A DNA stretch of 64,000 nucleotides from DATKNA01 sp963786765 (GTDB lineage Bacteria; Actinomycetota; Actinomycetes; Actinomycetales; Kineosporiaceae). A program made the translations under genes and the position numbers. This document shows positions 9,678 to 19,352 of the stretch, piece by piece; positions within the stretch are counted from its first letter, which is position 1; every line of letters begins with the position of its first letter. The notes beneath the pieces are model-generated. The model worked only from the letters and a program-made list of their open reading frames with translations, had not been told where the DNA came from and did not search any database. The stretch covers positions 191,821 through 255,820 of the forward strand of contig CAWBAJ010000019.1 in NCBI GenBank assembly GCA_963786765.1, given 5' to 3'.

Positions 9678-9697
9678 GCGCTCCTGACGGCACCGCT

Positions 9698-10490
9698 GTG
9701 GCGTCACCTCTGCGGGATCGAACGGGCGGCACGATCCCGGCGAGCTGCTCGACGCGCTCGGCGTCAAGATCGCGCCCGAGCCTGCTCGAGCGTGCCCTGA
9801 CGCACCGGTCGTTCGCGTACGAGAACGGCAACCTGCCGACGAACGAGCGGCTGGAGTTCCTCGGTGACGCCGTCCTGAGCCTCGTCGTCACCGACGCCCT
9901 CTACCACCGCCACCCCGACCTGGCCGAGGGCCGCCTGGCCAAGCTCCGGGCGGCCGTCGTCAACATGCGCGCGCTCGCGCACGTCGCCCGCGCCCTCGGC
10001 GTCGGGGACCACGTCCTGCTCGGCAAGGGCGAGGAGGGACCGGGCGGGCCGCGACAAGTCCTCGATCCTCGCCGACACCCTCGAGGCGCTGATCGGCGCC
10101 GTCTACGTCGAGCACGGCATCGACGTCTCCAACGCCTTCGTGCACCGGCTGGTCGACCCGCTGATGGCGTCGTCCGCCGCGCTCGGCGCGGGCCTCGACT
10201 GGAAGACCAGCCTGCAGGAGCTCACCGCCGAGCTCGCCCTCGGCGTGCCCGAGTACCGGGTGCAGCGAGGAGGGCCCTGACCACGCCAAGACGTTCCACG
10301 CGGACGTGCTGGTCCACGGGGAGGTCCCGGCGCCGGCAGCGGGCGCAGCAAGAAGGAGGCGGAGCAGGGCGCGGCGTCGCGGCCTTCACGGCGCTGCGCG
10401 AGAGCGACGCTGACGCGCCGTCGACGGCTCCGTGCTGCCGACGGCTCCCTCGACGGCTCCCTCGGCGGCGCTCCGGCCCTCGGGCCCTGA
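9698..10490 (+). CDS. rnc: Ribonuclease III, several frameshifts
   Basis: RNase III cuts double-stranded RNA, including rRNA precursors. The catalytic domain shows 'LERALTHRSFAYENG', the signature 'NERLEFLGDAVLSLVVTD' and, in another frame, 'ILADTLEALIGAVYVEHG' with the second set of acidic metal ligands. The dsRNA-binding domain follows: 'DWKTSLQELTAELALGVPEY', 'DHAKTFHADVLV' and 'SKKEAEQGAASRAFTAL'. Frame changes occur near 9735, 9785, 10045, 10268, 10330 and 10380. The most consistent stop is TGA 10488-10490, just before mutM. Start GTG 9698 is the only one giving the leader before 'PGELLDALGVKIAPE'. Probably one intact gene with sequence errors. Confidence 0.85.
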
Positions 10491-10493
10491 GGC

Positions 10494-11460
10494 GTGCCCG
10501 AGCTGCCCGAGGTCGAGGTGGTGCGCCGCGGCCTCGCCCGCTGGGTGACCGGCGCCCGGCTCGGCGACGTCGAGGTCCTTCACCCGCGCCCCGTCCGCCG
10601 GCACGAGGCCGGGCCCGAGGACTTCGCGGCCCGGCTTCGCGGCGCCGTCGTCACGGACGTCGTCCGGCGTGGCAAGTTCTGCTGGCTCGAGCTCGACAGC
10701 GGGGAGGCGCTGCTGGCGCACCTCGGCATGAGCGGCCAGGTGCTCCTGCGCCCCCCGGACGCCGACCGCGAGCGGCACCTGCGCGTGCGTCTCGCCCTCG
10801 ACGGCGGCGCCCTCGACGCGCAGGCGAGGGGCGGGAGCTGCGGTTCGTCGACCAGCGGATGTTCGGGGGCCTCGCGGTCGTGCCGCTCGTGCCCACTCCG
10901 GACGGCGGCCCCGGCGGCCGGGGCGGTGCGGCATCGCCGCGACGCCGACGCCGACGCTGGTGCGACGTGTGGACGCCGTCCGGGCCCTGGCTGCCGCCCC
11001 AGGTGGCGCACATCGCCCGGGACCCGCTCGACCCGACGCTCGACGAGCGCGCCTCGTGCGCCCGCTGGCGGCTGCGCCGGACCGGCGTCAAGAGGGCCCT
11101 GCTCGACCAGACGCTGATCTCCGGCGTGGGCAACATCTACGCGGACGAGGCGCTGTGGCGGGTGAAGCTGCACTACGCCCGCCCCACGGAGGCCATGACG
11201 GGGCCGGCCGTACGGCGGCTGCTCGGGGCGGTCCGCGAGGTGATGGGGAGGCCCTGCGGCAGGGCGGCACGAGCTTCGACGCCCTCTACGTGAACGTGAA
11301 CGGCGAGAGCGGGTACTTCGAGCGGTCGCTCGCCGTCTACGGCCAGGAGGGGCGCCCCTGCCCCCGCTGCGGGACCCCGGTGCGCCGCGACGCCTTCATG
11401 AACCGCTCGTCGTTCACCTGCCCCCGCTGCCAGCCGCGCCCGCGCGCCGGCCGCTGGTGA
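10494..11460 (+). CDS. mutM: Formamidopyrimidine-DNA glycosylase, two or more frameshifts
   Basis: MutM (Fpg) removes oxidised purines such as 8-oxoguanine and cuts the abasic site. 'MPELPEVEVVRRGLARW' holds the catalytic Pro and Glu exposed after Met removal; 'VRRGKFCWLEL' and 'LAHLGMSGQ' are conserved; after a shift near 10830 come 'FVDQRMFGG' and the helix-two-turn-helix 'DQTLISGVGNIYADEALW'; after a shift near 11250 the C-terminal zinc finger 'CPRCG...FTCPRCQ' is complete. An unusually Arg-rich stretch near 10930-10965 is probably another frame slip. Starts 3 bases after the rnc stop; classic rnc-mutM pair. Confidence 0.9.
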
Positions 11461-11678
11461 GCGGTCCTGGCCCGCAGGACGGCCGCGGGGATCCGTCCGT
11501 CCGCGTCGATCGGCGTCCAGGCCTCGCCCGGGCGCCACTGGGACCCGCAGCCCTGACAGGCGAAGAGCTCGCTGGGCGCGCGCCGCGTCCGCACCCAGCG
11601 GCACAGGCTCCGGCAGGGGTGAACCGCGAGCTCGTCGCCGTCCGTCGCCACCCCCAGGGTCCCAGAGACCACCCACAT
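11337..11678 (-). CDS. Small Cys-containing actinobacterial protein of unknown function
   Basis: From ATG 11678: 'MWVVSGTLGVATDGDELAVH', then 'CRSLCRWVRTRRAPSELFAC' and 'QGCGSQWRPGEAWTPIDADG'. The CxxxC and CxxC pairs suggest a metal-binding fold, and the Trp-Thr-Pro-Ile-Asp segment looks constrained. The first ~80 codons read as a real protein; the last ~35 codons run antisense over the mutM zinc finger and may be an artefact of a lost stop codon. Its start is divergent from acyP. I do not recognise a named family. Confidence 0.5.
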   Translation of the reverse strand: MWVVSGTLGVATDGDELAVHPCRSLCRWVRTRRAPSELFACQGCGSQWRPGEAWTPIDADGRIPAAVLRARTAHQRPARGRGWQRGQVNDERFMKASRRTGVPQRGQGRPSWP

Positions 11679-11707
11679 GATCCCTCGCCGTGCGCCTCGT
11701 GGTTGGT

Positions 11708-11713
11708 TACCGT
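11708..11713 (+). promoter_or_regulatory. -10 box TACCGT for leaderless acyP
   Basis: TACCGT ends exactly 6 bases before ATG 11720. There is no ribosome site, so a leaderless acyP transcript is likely and this decides the start. Confidence 0.5.
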
Positions 11714-11719
11714 TTCGCA

Positions 11720-12056
11720 ATGGACCCGCCGACCGCTGCCCGCACCCCCGCTGTGGGCCTCCTCCGCGGCGAAGGCGGTCCGGCTGACCGTATGGGTGCG
11801 GGGCACGGTGCAGGGGGTGGGCTTCCGCTGGTGGACGCGGTCGCGGGGGCTCGAGCTCGGTCTCGTGGGCACGGCGAGCAACCTGCGCGACGGCCGGGTC
11901 GAGGTCGTGGCCGAGGGTCCACGGACGGCGTGCGACAAGCTGCTGGCCTGGCTCCAGGAGCAGCCGTCGACCAAGGCGCGTCCCGGCGCCGTCACGGGGG
12001 TGGAGTATCGCTGGTCGGCGCCCGCCGGCGCCTTCAAGGGCTTCCGGGAGCGGTGA
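11720..12056 (+). CDS. acyP: Acylphosphatase, one frameshift
   Basis: Acylphosphatase hydrolyses carboxyl-phosphate bonds in small metabolites. The signature 'VRGTVQGVGFRWWTRSRGLE' holds the phosphate loop and catalytic Arg; 'GLVGTASNLRDGRVEVVAEG' has the catalytic Asn. The start ATG 11720 ('MDPPTAARTP') is in another frame from the body, so one base is missing or extra near 11750. The ending 'AGAFKGFRER' with TGA 12054-12056 is typical. About 111 residues. In actinobacteria acyP often lies between mutM and smc, as here. Confidence 0.88.
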
Positions 12057-12072
12057 CCGGCAGGGGATCAGA

Positions 12073-13448
12073 TCACCGACGGCGTCCCGCCGGTGGCCTC
12101 GCAGGCTCGCGTAGATCGCCTTCGTCCGGCGCAGGGACGCCGTGAGCCGGGCGCGCAAGGACGCCGGCGTCGAGGGGTCCGCCAGCGAGGTCGTCACCGG
12201 CAGCACCGTGTACGACCCGATGTCGCAGTACGTCGCGGTGATCGTCACGCGGTCGGCGATCCATCGCCTGCCCTGCCGGACCACGTGCACACCCGACGAT
12301 CGCGCCGTCCTGCGTCTGCGGCGCCAGCCCCACGGCCGGGGACTGGTTGGACGCAGGTTGCCCATGCCGAAGACGACGTACTTGTCGCCGAACCGCGCGA
12401 CGGGCTGCTGCACGTGCACGTGACCACCCAGGATGAGGTCGACGTCCGGTGAGGCCAGCAGCGCCTTCGCCTGGGACAGCTGGGCCGCGGTGGGAGCCGA
12501 CCGGAACTCCTGGCCCCAGTGCAGGGAGACGACGACGAAGCGTGGCGCCGGCCGCCCTGGCCCGCCGCGCGTCGGCGAGGATCCGGCGCACCGAGGTGCA
12601 GGTTGACCGCCCAGGGCGCCCCGGACGGAACGGGCATGCCGTTGGTCCCGTACGGTGTAGGACAGGTGCGCGATCACCGCGCCCTTGACCCGGTACAGCG
12701 CGACGCGCTTCGCCTCGGTCACGGAGCGCGCCGTGCCGGCGTGCCCGAGATGCTCGGCGTCGAGCGCCCGGAGGGTGTCTCGGACGCCGGTGAGGCCGCG
12801 GTCGACCGCATGGTTCGACGCGGTCGAGCAGCCGTCGTACCCGGCCCAGGCGTCGGCGTCGGCGACCTCGTGCGGGGTGTTGAAGACGGGGTAGTCACTG
12901 ATGTCGGCGTCGTCGGCGGACAGCGGCGTCTCGACGTGGCAGAGAGCGAGGTCGGCAGCCGCGACGATCGGCCAGGACCTTGCGGAGGACGGGACGGAAG
13001 TCGTAGCGCCTGCCGTGGCCGTTCGCCAGCGCCCGGTCCGCCAATGGTCCGTGGACGAGCAAGTCCCCTGTCGCGACCAGGGTGAACGCGCCGGATGGGC
13101 TCAGCGGATGACGGCGGCGCGGCGGACGGCGGCGCGGCGGACGGCGGCGCGGCGGAGGGCGCCGCGGGACGGCTGGTGGACCCGCCGGCGAACTGCGGGC
13201 GACGCGCTCGTGGTGAGGCCCGGTGACAGGGCGGCCCAGCGGTCCAGCGAGCGGACCGGAGCGAGCGCGCCGGACGGGCTCGGGGACGCGGGACGGCGCG
13301 GATGCCGGGGGTTCACCGGCGACGCGGACGACGCGGAGGCCGCCGACGCGTCGGCGTCCGTGGTCGGCCCCCCGGCAACCGACGCCGCGACCGGCACCGC
13401 GACCACGGCGAGGAGCACGGCCCAGCCCCGAAGGCGCGCCTGCCTCAC
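12073..13448 (-). CDS. CapA-family exported phosphoesterase-like protein, frameshifted
   Basis: Secreted or anchored protein of the PGA_cap/CapA metallophosphatase-like family. GTG 13448 starts a signal peptide, 'MRQARLRGWAVLLAVVAVPV', preceded by CATCCT 6 bases upstream. After a Ser/Ala/Pro linker come the family motifs in other frames: 'FTLVATGDLLVHG', 'STASNHAVDRGLTGV', 'VVVSLHWGQEFRSAPTAAQ' and 'DLILGGHVHVQQPVARFGD'. At least four frame slips are needed; the final frame and exact stop are uncertain (12073 is one option). Poly-gamma-glutamate synthesis is only proven for a few members, and no capBC genes are near, so the substrate is unknown. It follows a PIG-V-like gene on the same strand, 54 bases apart. 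Confidence 0.75.
13111..13155. repeat. Three perfect 15-bp tandem repeats in capA linker
   Basis: Unit ACGGCGGCGCGGCGG is repeated three times without mismatch, with a degenerate fourth copy after it. On the capA strand the likely frame reads Ser-Ala-Ala-Pro-Pro repeats between the signal peptide and the catalytic domain, a typical flexible linker. Such a run is also a place where frame errors arise. Confidence 0.8.
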
Positions 13449-13502
13449 AGACCCAGGATGCCGGAAAGATCCTCTGGGTTGCCGCAGCCTCGCCGGGCGG
13501 CC

Positions 13503-14643
13503 TCAGCCCACCCACTGCCCGGTGGTGAAAGCGATCACGCCGGCCGCGCAGAGCGGGACGGCGAGCGTCAGGTAGGCCGGCGTGCACCCACCGCCACCGG
13601 GCCGCCGCCGCGGCCAGCAGCACCCACAGGGGCCACCACAGCAGCGTCGCCCGAGCGGTCGACGCGTAGAACGAGGAGGTGGCAAGAGCGGCGAGCTGCC
13701 CGCCGACGTACACGGCCTCGCCCCAGCTGCGGCGCAGGAGCAGGACGACGGTCAGGGCGAGGCCCACGGCCATGGCGGCGATCTCGGCGGCGAATGACCA
13801 GGCGAAGGGGGCGGGCTGGCGCGGGTCCAGCGCGGCGTGCAGGGTCGTCAGCAGCCCCTGCCAGGGGAGGACGAGCAGGCGGCCGAACTCCTGGGCCTGG
13901 ACGTGCTGCCACGCCAGCCAGTCGCCGGTGATCGCGTGCAGGTAGACGACGTAGCCCGCGACGGCCGCCCAGGGCAGCAGCAGCGGGGGCAGGTCCCGCC
14001 ATCGGCGCTCGTTCCCGTCGCGGGTACTCGTCAGCCACTGCACGAGCAGCGCCGCCCCCAGGAAGAACCCCGTCGCCCGGACGGTGCCCGCGAGGCCGCC
14101 CAGGACCCCGGCCAGCAGCCAGCGTCGCTGCCGCGCGGCCAGCCAGGCCGGCAGCGCGAACGCCAGGAACAGTGCCTCGGAGTACCCGGCGGCCAGGAAC
14201 ACCGCGAACGGGGAGACGGCGAGGTAGAGGACGCTGCGGGCCGCCACCAGCTCGCCGTGGTCGGCGGCGGCGAGGCGGGCGAGTGCCACGGCCGCCACCC
14301 CGCCGGCCACCAGGGAGACGAGCAGGCCGGCGACCACCCAGTCCTGGGTGATCGGCCGGACCATCCACAGGGCGCCCGGCAGACCGGGGAAGAACGCGGC
14401 AGTGCCGGTGTCGGGGTAGTCCTGCGGGTACCCCAGGTACCCGAACCGGGCGATCTTGACGAACACGGCGACGTCCCAGCGGTCCCAGAGTTCGACGAAC
14501 CCGGGCTGGAGGCCGGCCGTTCCCCTCGCCAGCAGCCACGACCCGGCGACAGCGAGGATCACGACCGACACCCGGGTGAGCAGCCAGGTGAGGAGCGCAT
14601 CGCGCACCACCGGGGACGCCGATCGTGCAGGGCGGGCAGGCAC
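13503..14643 (-). CDS. PIG-V-like integral membrane mannosyltransferase
   Basis: About 380 residues with many hydrophobic segments, matching the Mannosyl_trans2 (PIG-V) type of GT-C glycosyltransferase. Motifs: 'WDRWDVAVFVKIARFGY' (acidic pair near the first loop), 'TAAFFPGLPGALW', 'PFAVFLAAGYSEALFLA', and 'RATGFFLGAAL'. Start GTG 14643 follows a GGGAGG site and leads to 'MPARPARSASPVVRDALL'. A one-base shift near 13600 joins the last helix 'LAVPLCAAGVIAFTTGQWVG'. The sugar acceptor is unknown; in actinobacteria such enzymes use polyprenyl-phosphate mannose outside the membrane. Divergent from smc. Confidence 0.8.
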
Positions 14644-14777
14644 CGACCCTCCCTTCCCGGCTCCGCGGCGGGGAGCCTCGCCAACCTTAGGGCGACGATC
14701 GGACCGGTCCCGCCCTGCCGTGGCCGTACGCTGGCGAGCGGCCCCCGCCACCGACGGCGCCTCGAGGAGCTCGCCAC

Positions 14778-17700
14778 GTGCATCTGAAGACCCTGACGCT
14801 ACGAGGCTTCAAGTCGTTCGCGTCGGCAACCACGCTGCGGCTCGAACCCGGCATCACGTGCGTCGTGGGCCGAACGGCTCCGGCAAGTCGAACGTGGTCG
14901 ACGCGCTCAGCTGGGTGATGGGCGAGCAGGGCGCGAAGAGCCTGCGCGGCGGCAAGATGGAGGACGTGATCTTCGCCGGCACCGCCGGCAGGCCTCCGCT
15001 CGGTCGCGCCGAGGTCAGCCTCACGATCGACAACACCGACGGCGCCCTGCCCATCGACTACGCCGAAGTGACGATCAGCCGCACGATGTTCCGCTCGGGT
15101 GGCTCCGAGTACGCGATCAACGGCAGCCCCTGCCGGCTGCTGGACATCTCCGAGCTCCTCTCCGACTCGGGGATCGGCCGTGAGATGCACGTCATCGTGG
15201 GCCAGGGCCAGCTGGACGCCGTCCTGCACGCGAGCCCCGAGGAGCGCCGCGCCTTCATCGAGGAGGCCGCCGGCGTCCTCAAGCACCGCAAGCGCAAGGA
15301 GAAGGCGCTGCGCAAGCTCGATGCGATGCAGGCGAACCTCACCCGGCTCGCCGACCTCACCGCCGAGATCCGCCGCCAGCTCAAGCCGCTCGGGCGCCAG
15401 GCCGAGGTCGCCCGCCGCGCCCAGGTCGTGCAGGCCGACCTTCGCGACGCCCGGGCGCGCCTGCTCGCCGACGACCTCGTCACGCTGGTCACCACCCTGG
15501 AGCAGGAGGTGGCGGACGAGACAGCCCTGCGTGCCCGCCGGGTCGAGGTGGAGGAGCAGCTGGCGGGTGCCCGCCGGCGCCTGGGGGAGCTGGAGCTGGC
15601 CGCCGCGGAGGCGTCGCCACGGCACGCCAGGGCGCAGGAGACGTGGTACCGGCTGTCGAGCCTGCGCGAGCGGGTCCGGGGCACCGCCTCCCTTGCCGCG
15701 GACCGCCGCCGGCTGCTCGCGGACATGACGGAAAGAGCCCCGGAGCGGTTCAGCGGGCGTGATCCCGAGGAGCTCGAGGCGCAGGCCGCGGCGGTCCGGG
15801 AGCAGGAGGAGGCCCTGGCCGAGGCCGTGGCCGCAGCCCGCGACCACCTCGCCGACGTCGTCGACACCCGGTCCGATGCCGAGCGGGCCGAGGCCGAGGA
15901 GGAGCGCCGGCTCGGGGGGCTGCTGCGTGCCGCCGCGGACCGGCGGGAGGGACTGGCCCGGCTCGCCGGGCAGGTCGCGGCCCGCCGTAGCCGGGTCGAG
16001 GCCGGCCAGGAGCAGGTCGACCGCCTCGTCGCCCAGATCGGCGAGGCGCAGGAGCGTGCGGCGGTCGCGCGGGCCGAGTTCGAGGCGCTGGAGTCGCAGG
16101 TCGAGGGCGCGGAGGCCGGTGAGGAGGGCCTGGACGCCGAGCACGAGGCCGCTGCGGCTGACCTGGCCCAGGTCGAGGAGGAGCTGGCGGACGCCGCCCG
16201 CGCCGAGCGCGACGCCGAGCAGGAGCGGGCCACCTGGGCCGCCCGGCGGGAGGCCCTCGAGCTGGGGCTCAAGCGCCGGGACGGCGGCGGCGCCCTGCTC
16301 GCCGCGGGGGAGCAGCTCTCGGGCCTGCTCGGCTCGGTCGCGGCCCTGCTCACGGTGCAGCCTGGCCACGAGAACGCCGTCGCAGCCGCGCTCGGGGTGG
16401 CCGCCGACGCCGTCGCCGTCGAGTCGCCGTCCACCGCCGTGGCTGCCCTGCGCCTGCTGAAGGCGGACGACGGCGGCCAGGCGAGCGTCGTCGTCGCAGG
16501 TGCCCCCGCCCGGGCCCTGCTCGCGGACCCCGCCGGGCCGCCGCCCGCGCCGGGCGCCCGATGGGCCCGCTCGCTCGTCCGGGTCCCCGTGGCGCTCGCC
16601 ACCACCCTCGACCGGTTGCTGGACGGCGTCGCCGTCGTCCCCGATCTCGACAGCGCAGCGGAGCTCGTGGCCGCGCAGCCCGCTCTCACCGCGGTCACCC
16701 TCGAGGGTGACGTCGTCGCGGCGGGGCTCGTCCGCGGCGGATCCGCCTCTGCGCCCTCGCTGCTGGAGGTGCAGGCGGCGGTCGACGAGGCCGAGGACAC
16801 GATGGCAGCGGCCTCGCGGCGGGCCGGGCAGGCGCGGGCCAGGGTGGAGGCAGCCCGTCAGCGCCGCGCCGCGTGCGAGCAGCGGGTCGAGGCCGCGCTG
16901 GAACGGCTGCACGACTCCGACGCCAGGTTGGCCGCGGTGGGGGAACAGCTGGGGCAGCTCGGTTCGGCGGCGCGCGCCGCGGAGGCCGAGGCGGGCCGGC
17001 TGCGCACGGCACTGGGCGTCGCGCAGTCCTCCCTCGGCGACGACCGGGCGGCGCTGGCGGAGCTCGTCGAGCGACTCGAGGCGGCCCAGGAGCAGGACGG
17101 CGACGACGAGGAGCCCTCGACCGAGCTGCGGGACCGCCTCGCGGCGCAGGCGACGCAGGCGCGAGCGGCGGAGATGGAGGCGCGGCTCGCGCTGCGGACG
17201 GCTGAGGAGCGGGCCCGCGCCCTGGCCGGCCGGGCCGAGCAGCTCGAGCGGGCTGCCGAGACCGAACGCACGGAGCGGGCCCGCGCGGTCGCCCGCGAGC
17301 AGCGGCGGGCACGCCAGATCGAGACCGCCCGCGCGGTCCTCACCGGCGCGCAGTACGCATTGGCCGTGCTCGAGGAGGCGCTGGCCGAGGCCGAGCAGGC
17401 GCGGGCAACGGCCGACGCCGAACGGGTGGAACGCGAGCGCGAGCTCAGCCAGGTGCGCACGGGCGTTCAGGAACTCGTCGAGGAGCAGGCCCGGCTCACC
17501 GACGTCGTCCACCGCGACGAGATCGCGCGCGCGGAGCAGCGGATGCGGATCGACGCGCTGAAGGCGCGCAGCATCGAGGAGCTGGGCCTCGACCCGGAGG
17601 GGCTGGTCGCCGACTACGGGCCGGACCAGCCCGTCCCGCCTTCGCCGCCGGCACCCGGCGAGCCCGAGGAGGATGCGGACCAGCCGCCGCGTCCGTTCGT

Positions 17701-18361
17701 CCGGGCGGAGCAGGAGAAGCGGCTGCGCGCCGCCGAGCGGGCCCTCGCGCTGCTCGGCACGGTCAACCCGCTCGCCCTGGAGGAGTTCGCCGCGCTCGAG
17801 GAGCGGCACCGCTTCCTCACCGCCCAGCTGGAGGACCTGCGCGCATCCCGCCGCGACCTCCTCGACATCGTGAAGGAGGTCGACGAGCGGGTCGAGCAGC
17901 TGTTCACGGAGGCGTTCCAGGACACGGCACGCGAGTTCGAAGGGGTGTTCGCACGGCTGTTCCCCGGGGGCGAGGGCCGGCTCGTGCTCACCGACCCGTC
18001 CGACATGCTCTCCACCGGCCTGGACGTCGAGGCGCGCCCGCCGGGGAAGAAGGTGAAGCGGCTGTCGCTGCTGTCCGGCGGTGAGCGGTCGCTCACGGCC
18101 GTCGCTCTGCTCGTGGCCATCTTCAAGGCCCGGCCGAGCCCGTTCTACGTGATGGACGAGGTCGAGGCCGCTCTCGACGACACCAATCTCGGCCGGCTGA
18201 TCACACTCTTCGAGGACCTGCGCCGCACCAGCCAGCTGATCGTCATCACGCACCAGAAGCGCACGATGGAGATCGCGGACGCTCTCTACGGCGTCACGAT
18301 GCGAGGGGACGGCGTGACGACCGTCATATCGCAGCGGATCCGCGAGGAGCAGCCCGCCTGA
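14778..18361 (+). CDS. smc: Chromosome segregation protein SMC, frameshift in Walker A
   Basis: SMC is the ATPase of the condensin complex with ScpA and ScpB; it compacts and segregates the chromosome. From GTG 14778: 'MHLKTLTLRGFKSFA' and 'LEPGITCVVG', then one C is missing at about 14870 inside the Walker A loop; the next frame resumes at 'NGSGKSNVVDALSWVMGEQG'. Two long charged coiled coils flank a hinge around residues 510-640 ('GLLGSVAALLTVQPGHENAV'). The C-terminal head has 'LSLLSGGERSLTAVALLVAI' and Walker B 'FYVMDEVEAALDD'. About 1,194 residues, normal length. The single deletion in an otherwise perfect gene is probably a sequence error. Confidence 0.96.
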
Positions 18362-18392
18362 GCATTTGCCGTTACCGCCGGATGTTGGCACC

Positions 18393-18569
18393 GTGGGGCG
18401 AGTGTTATGGGCCGTGCTCTTCGTCGTCGTCCTCGTCGTCCTCGCCGCTGCCGTGGTGGTCACGGTCGCCCTGCCCCATCTGAGGTCCGGCAGGCAGGTG
18501 CTCACGCCCGAGGGGGAACGGGTCGTCCGCGAGGCCCGCGCCCGGTTGACGAACACGCCGCAGCGCTAG
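18393..18569 (+). CDS. Small single-span membrane protein, unknown function
   Basis: 58 residues from GTG 18393 (GTG 18402 also possible; a TTG at 18366 would add 9 residues). One strong transmembrane helix, 'WAVLFVVVLVVLAAAVVVTV', is followed by a charged cytoplasmic tail, 'EGERVVREARARL'. It begins 31 bases after smc. Its stop TAG overlaps the stop of the converging ABC permease gene. No family recognised; the helix and codon use support a real gene but there is no clear ribosome site. Confidence 0.5.
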   Translation: MGRVLWAVLFVVVLVVLAAAVVVTVALPHLRSGRQVLTPEGERVVREARARLTNTPQR

Positions 18570-19351
18570 GCGGACGCGCCGGAGTAGTGGCGAAGCCCGA
18601 TCCGCCAGAGCAGGCGGGTCAGGACGACCAGCAGGGCCGCCAGCCCCGCCGCGGCCAGCACCGCGACCGGACCGAGCTGATGTGTCAGCGCCTGCGCCGG
18701 CACCGTGACCGCGAACGCCAGGGGCACGAGGAACGTGAACGTGACCCGCAGCCAGCCGGGATAGATGGTCACGGGCCAGCGTCCGGCCTGGTAGAGCCCG
18801 TCGAAGAGCTCGACGAGCACGTCCATGCGCACCGCCCAGAAGCCTGTCACGGTCACCGCCAGCCAGGCGCAGTAGATCATCACGGTGCCGAGTACGAGGG
18901 TGAGCGCGAAGAGCGCCACGTCGAGCGGCCCCGCGCCGCCCACCCGGACGGCGCCCACGAACACCAGGACGCTCCCGACGGCCACGTCGGCGAGGTGCCA
19001 CACCTGCAGCTCCCGGGTGCTGACGAGCCACTGCGCGTCCATCGGCTTGGTCAGGGCGAAGTCGAGGGTGCCCTGCCTGATGTCCTCGAGCAGCCTCGTC
19101 ATGTTCGGCTGCACCGCCGTCTGGATCACGCCGCCGAGCAGAACGTGAACGCCCAGCACGACGAGCAGCTCGTCGCGGGACCAGCCGGCGAGCTCGGGCG
19201 TGTACCCGAACACCAGCGCGAGCACCGCCAGCGCCGTGCCCGCCGCGACCAGCGACTGCACCAGTTGCAGGTAGAAGTTGACGCGGTACTGCAGCTCGTG
19301 CAGCACGGCGACCCGCAGGAAGGTGCCGGCCGTCCGCAGCGCGCGTCCCAC
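18566..19351 (-). CDS. ABC-2 type exporter permease (PF06182/DUF990 type), second subunit
   Basis: 261 residues, about six membrane helices. 'VLHELQYRVNFYLQLVQSL' near the start and 'LLEDIRQGTLDFALTKPMD' are hallmarks of the DUF990/ABC2_membrane_6 permeases. GTG 19351 lies directly after the stop of the preceding permease. With that permease and the ATPase it forms a three-gene minus-strand operon for an ABC-2 exporter; the substrate cannot be told from sequence. The location between smc and ftsY is an insertion into the conserved block. Confidence 0.88.
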   Translation of the reverse strand: MGRALRTAGTFLRVAVLHELQYRVNFYLQLVQSLVAAGTALAVLALVFGYTPELAGWSRDELLVVLGVHVLLGGVIQTAVQPNMTRLLEDIRQGTLDFALTKPMDAQWLVSTRELQVWHLADVAVGSVLVFVGAVRVGGAGPLDVALFALTLVLGTVMIYCAWLAVTVTGFWAVRMDVLVELFDGLYQAGRWPVTIYPGWLRVTFTFLVPLAFAVTVPAQALTHQLGPVAVLAAAGLAALLVVLTRLLWRIGLRHYSGASA

Positions 19352-19352
19352 C

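Noticed and set aside
12073..13448. Poly-gamma-glutamate capsule locus
   Set aside because: Only the CapA-like phosphoesterase is present; capB, capC and capE are not nearby.
14687..18556. A 1,289-codon minus-strand open frame
   Set aside because: It is exactly antisense to smc; the SMC motifs and coiled-coil composition are on the plus strand. Long antisense frames are normal at this GC content.
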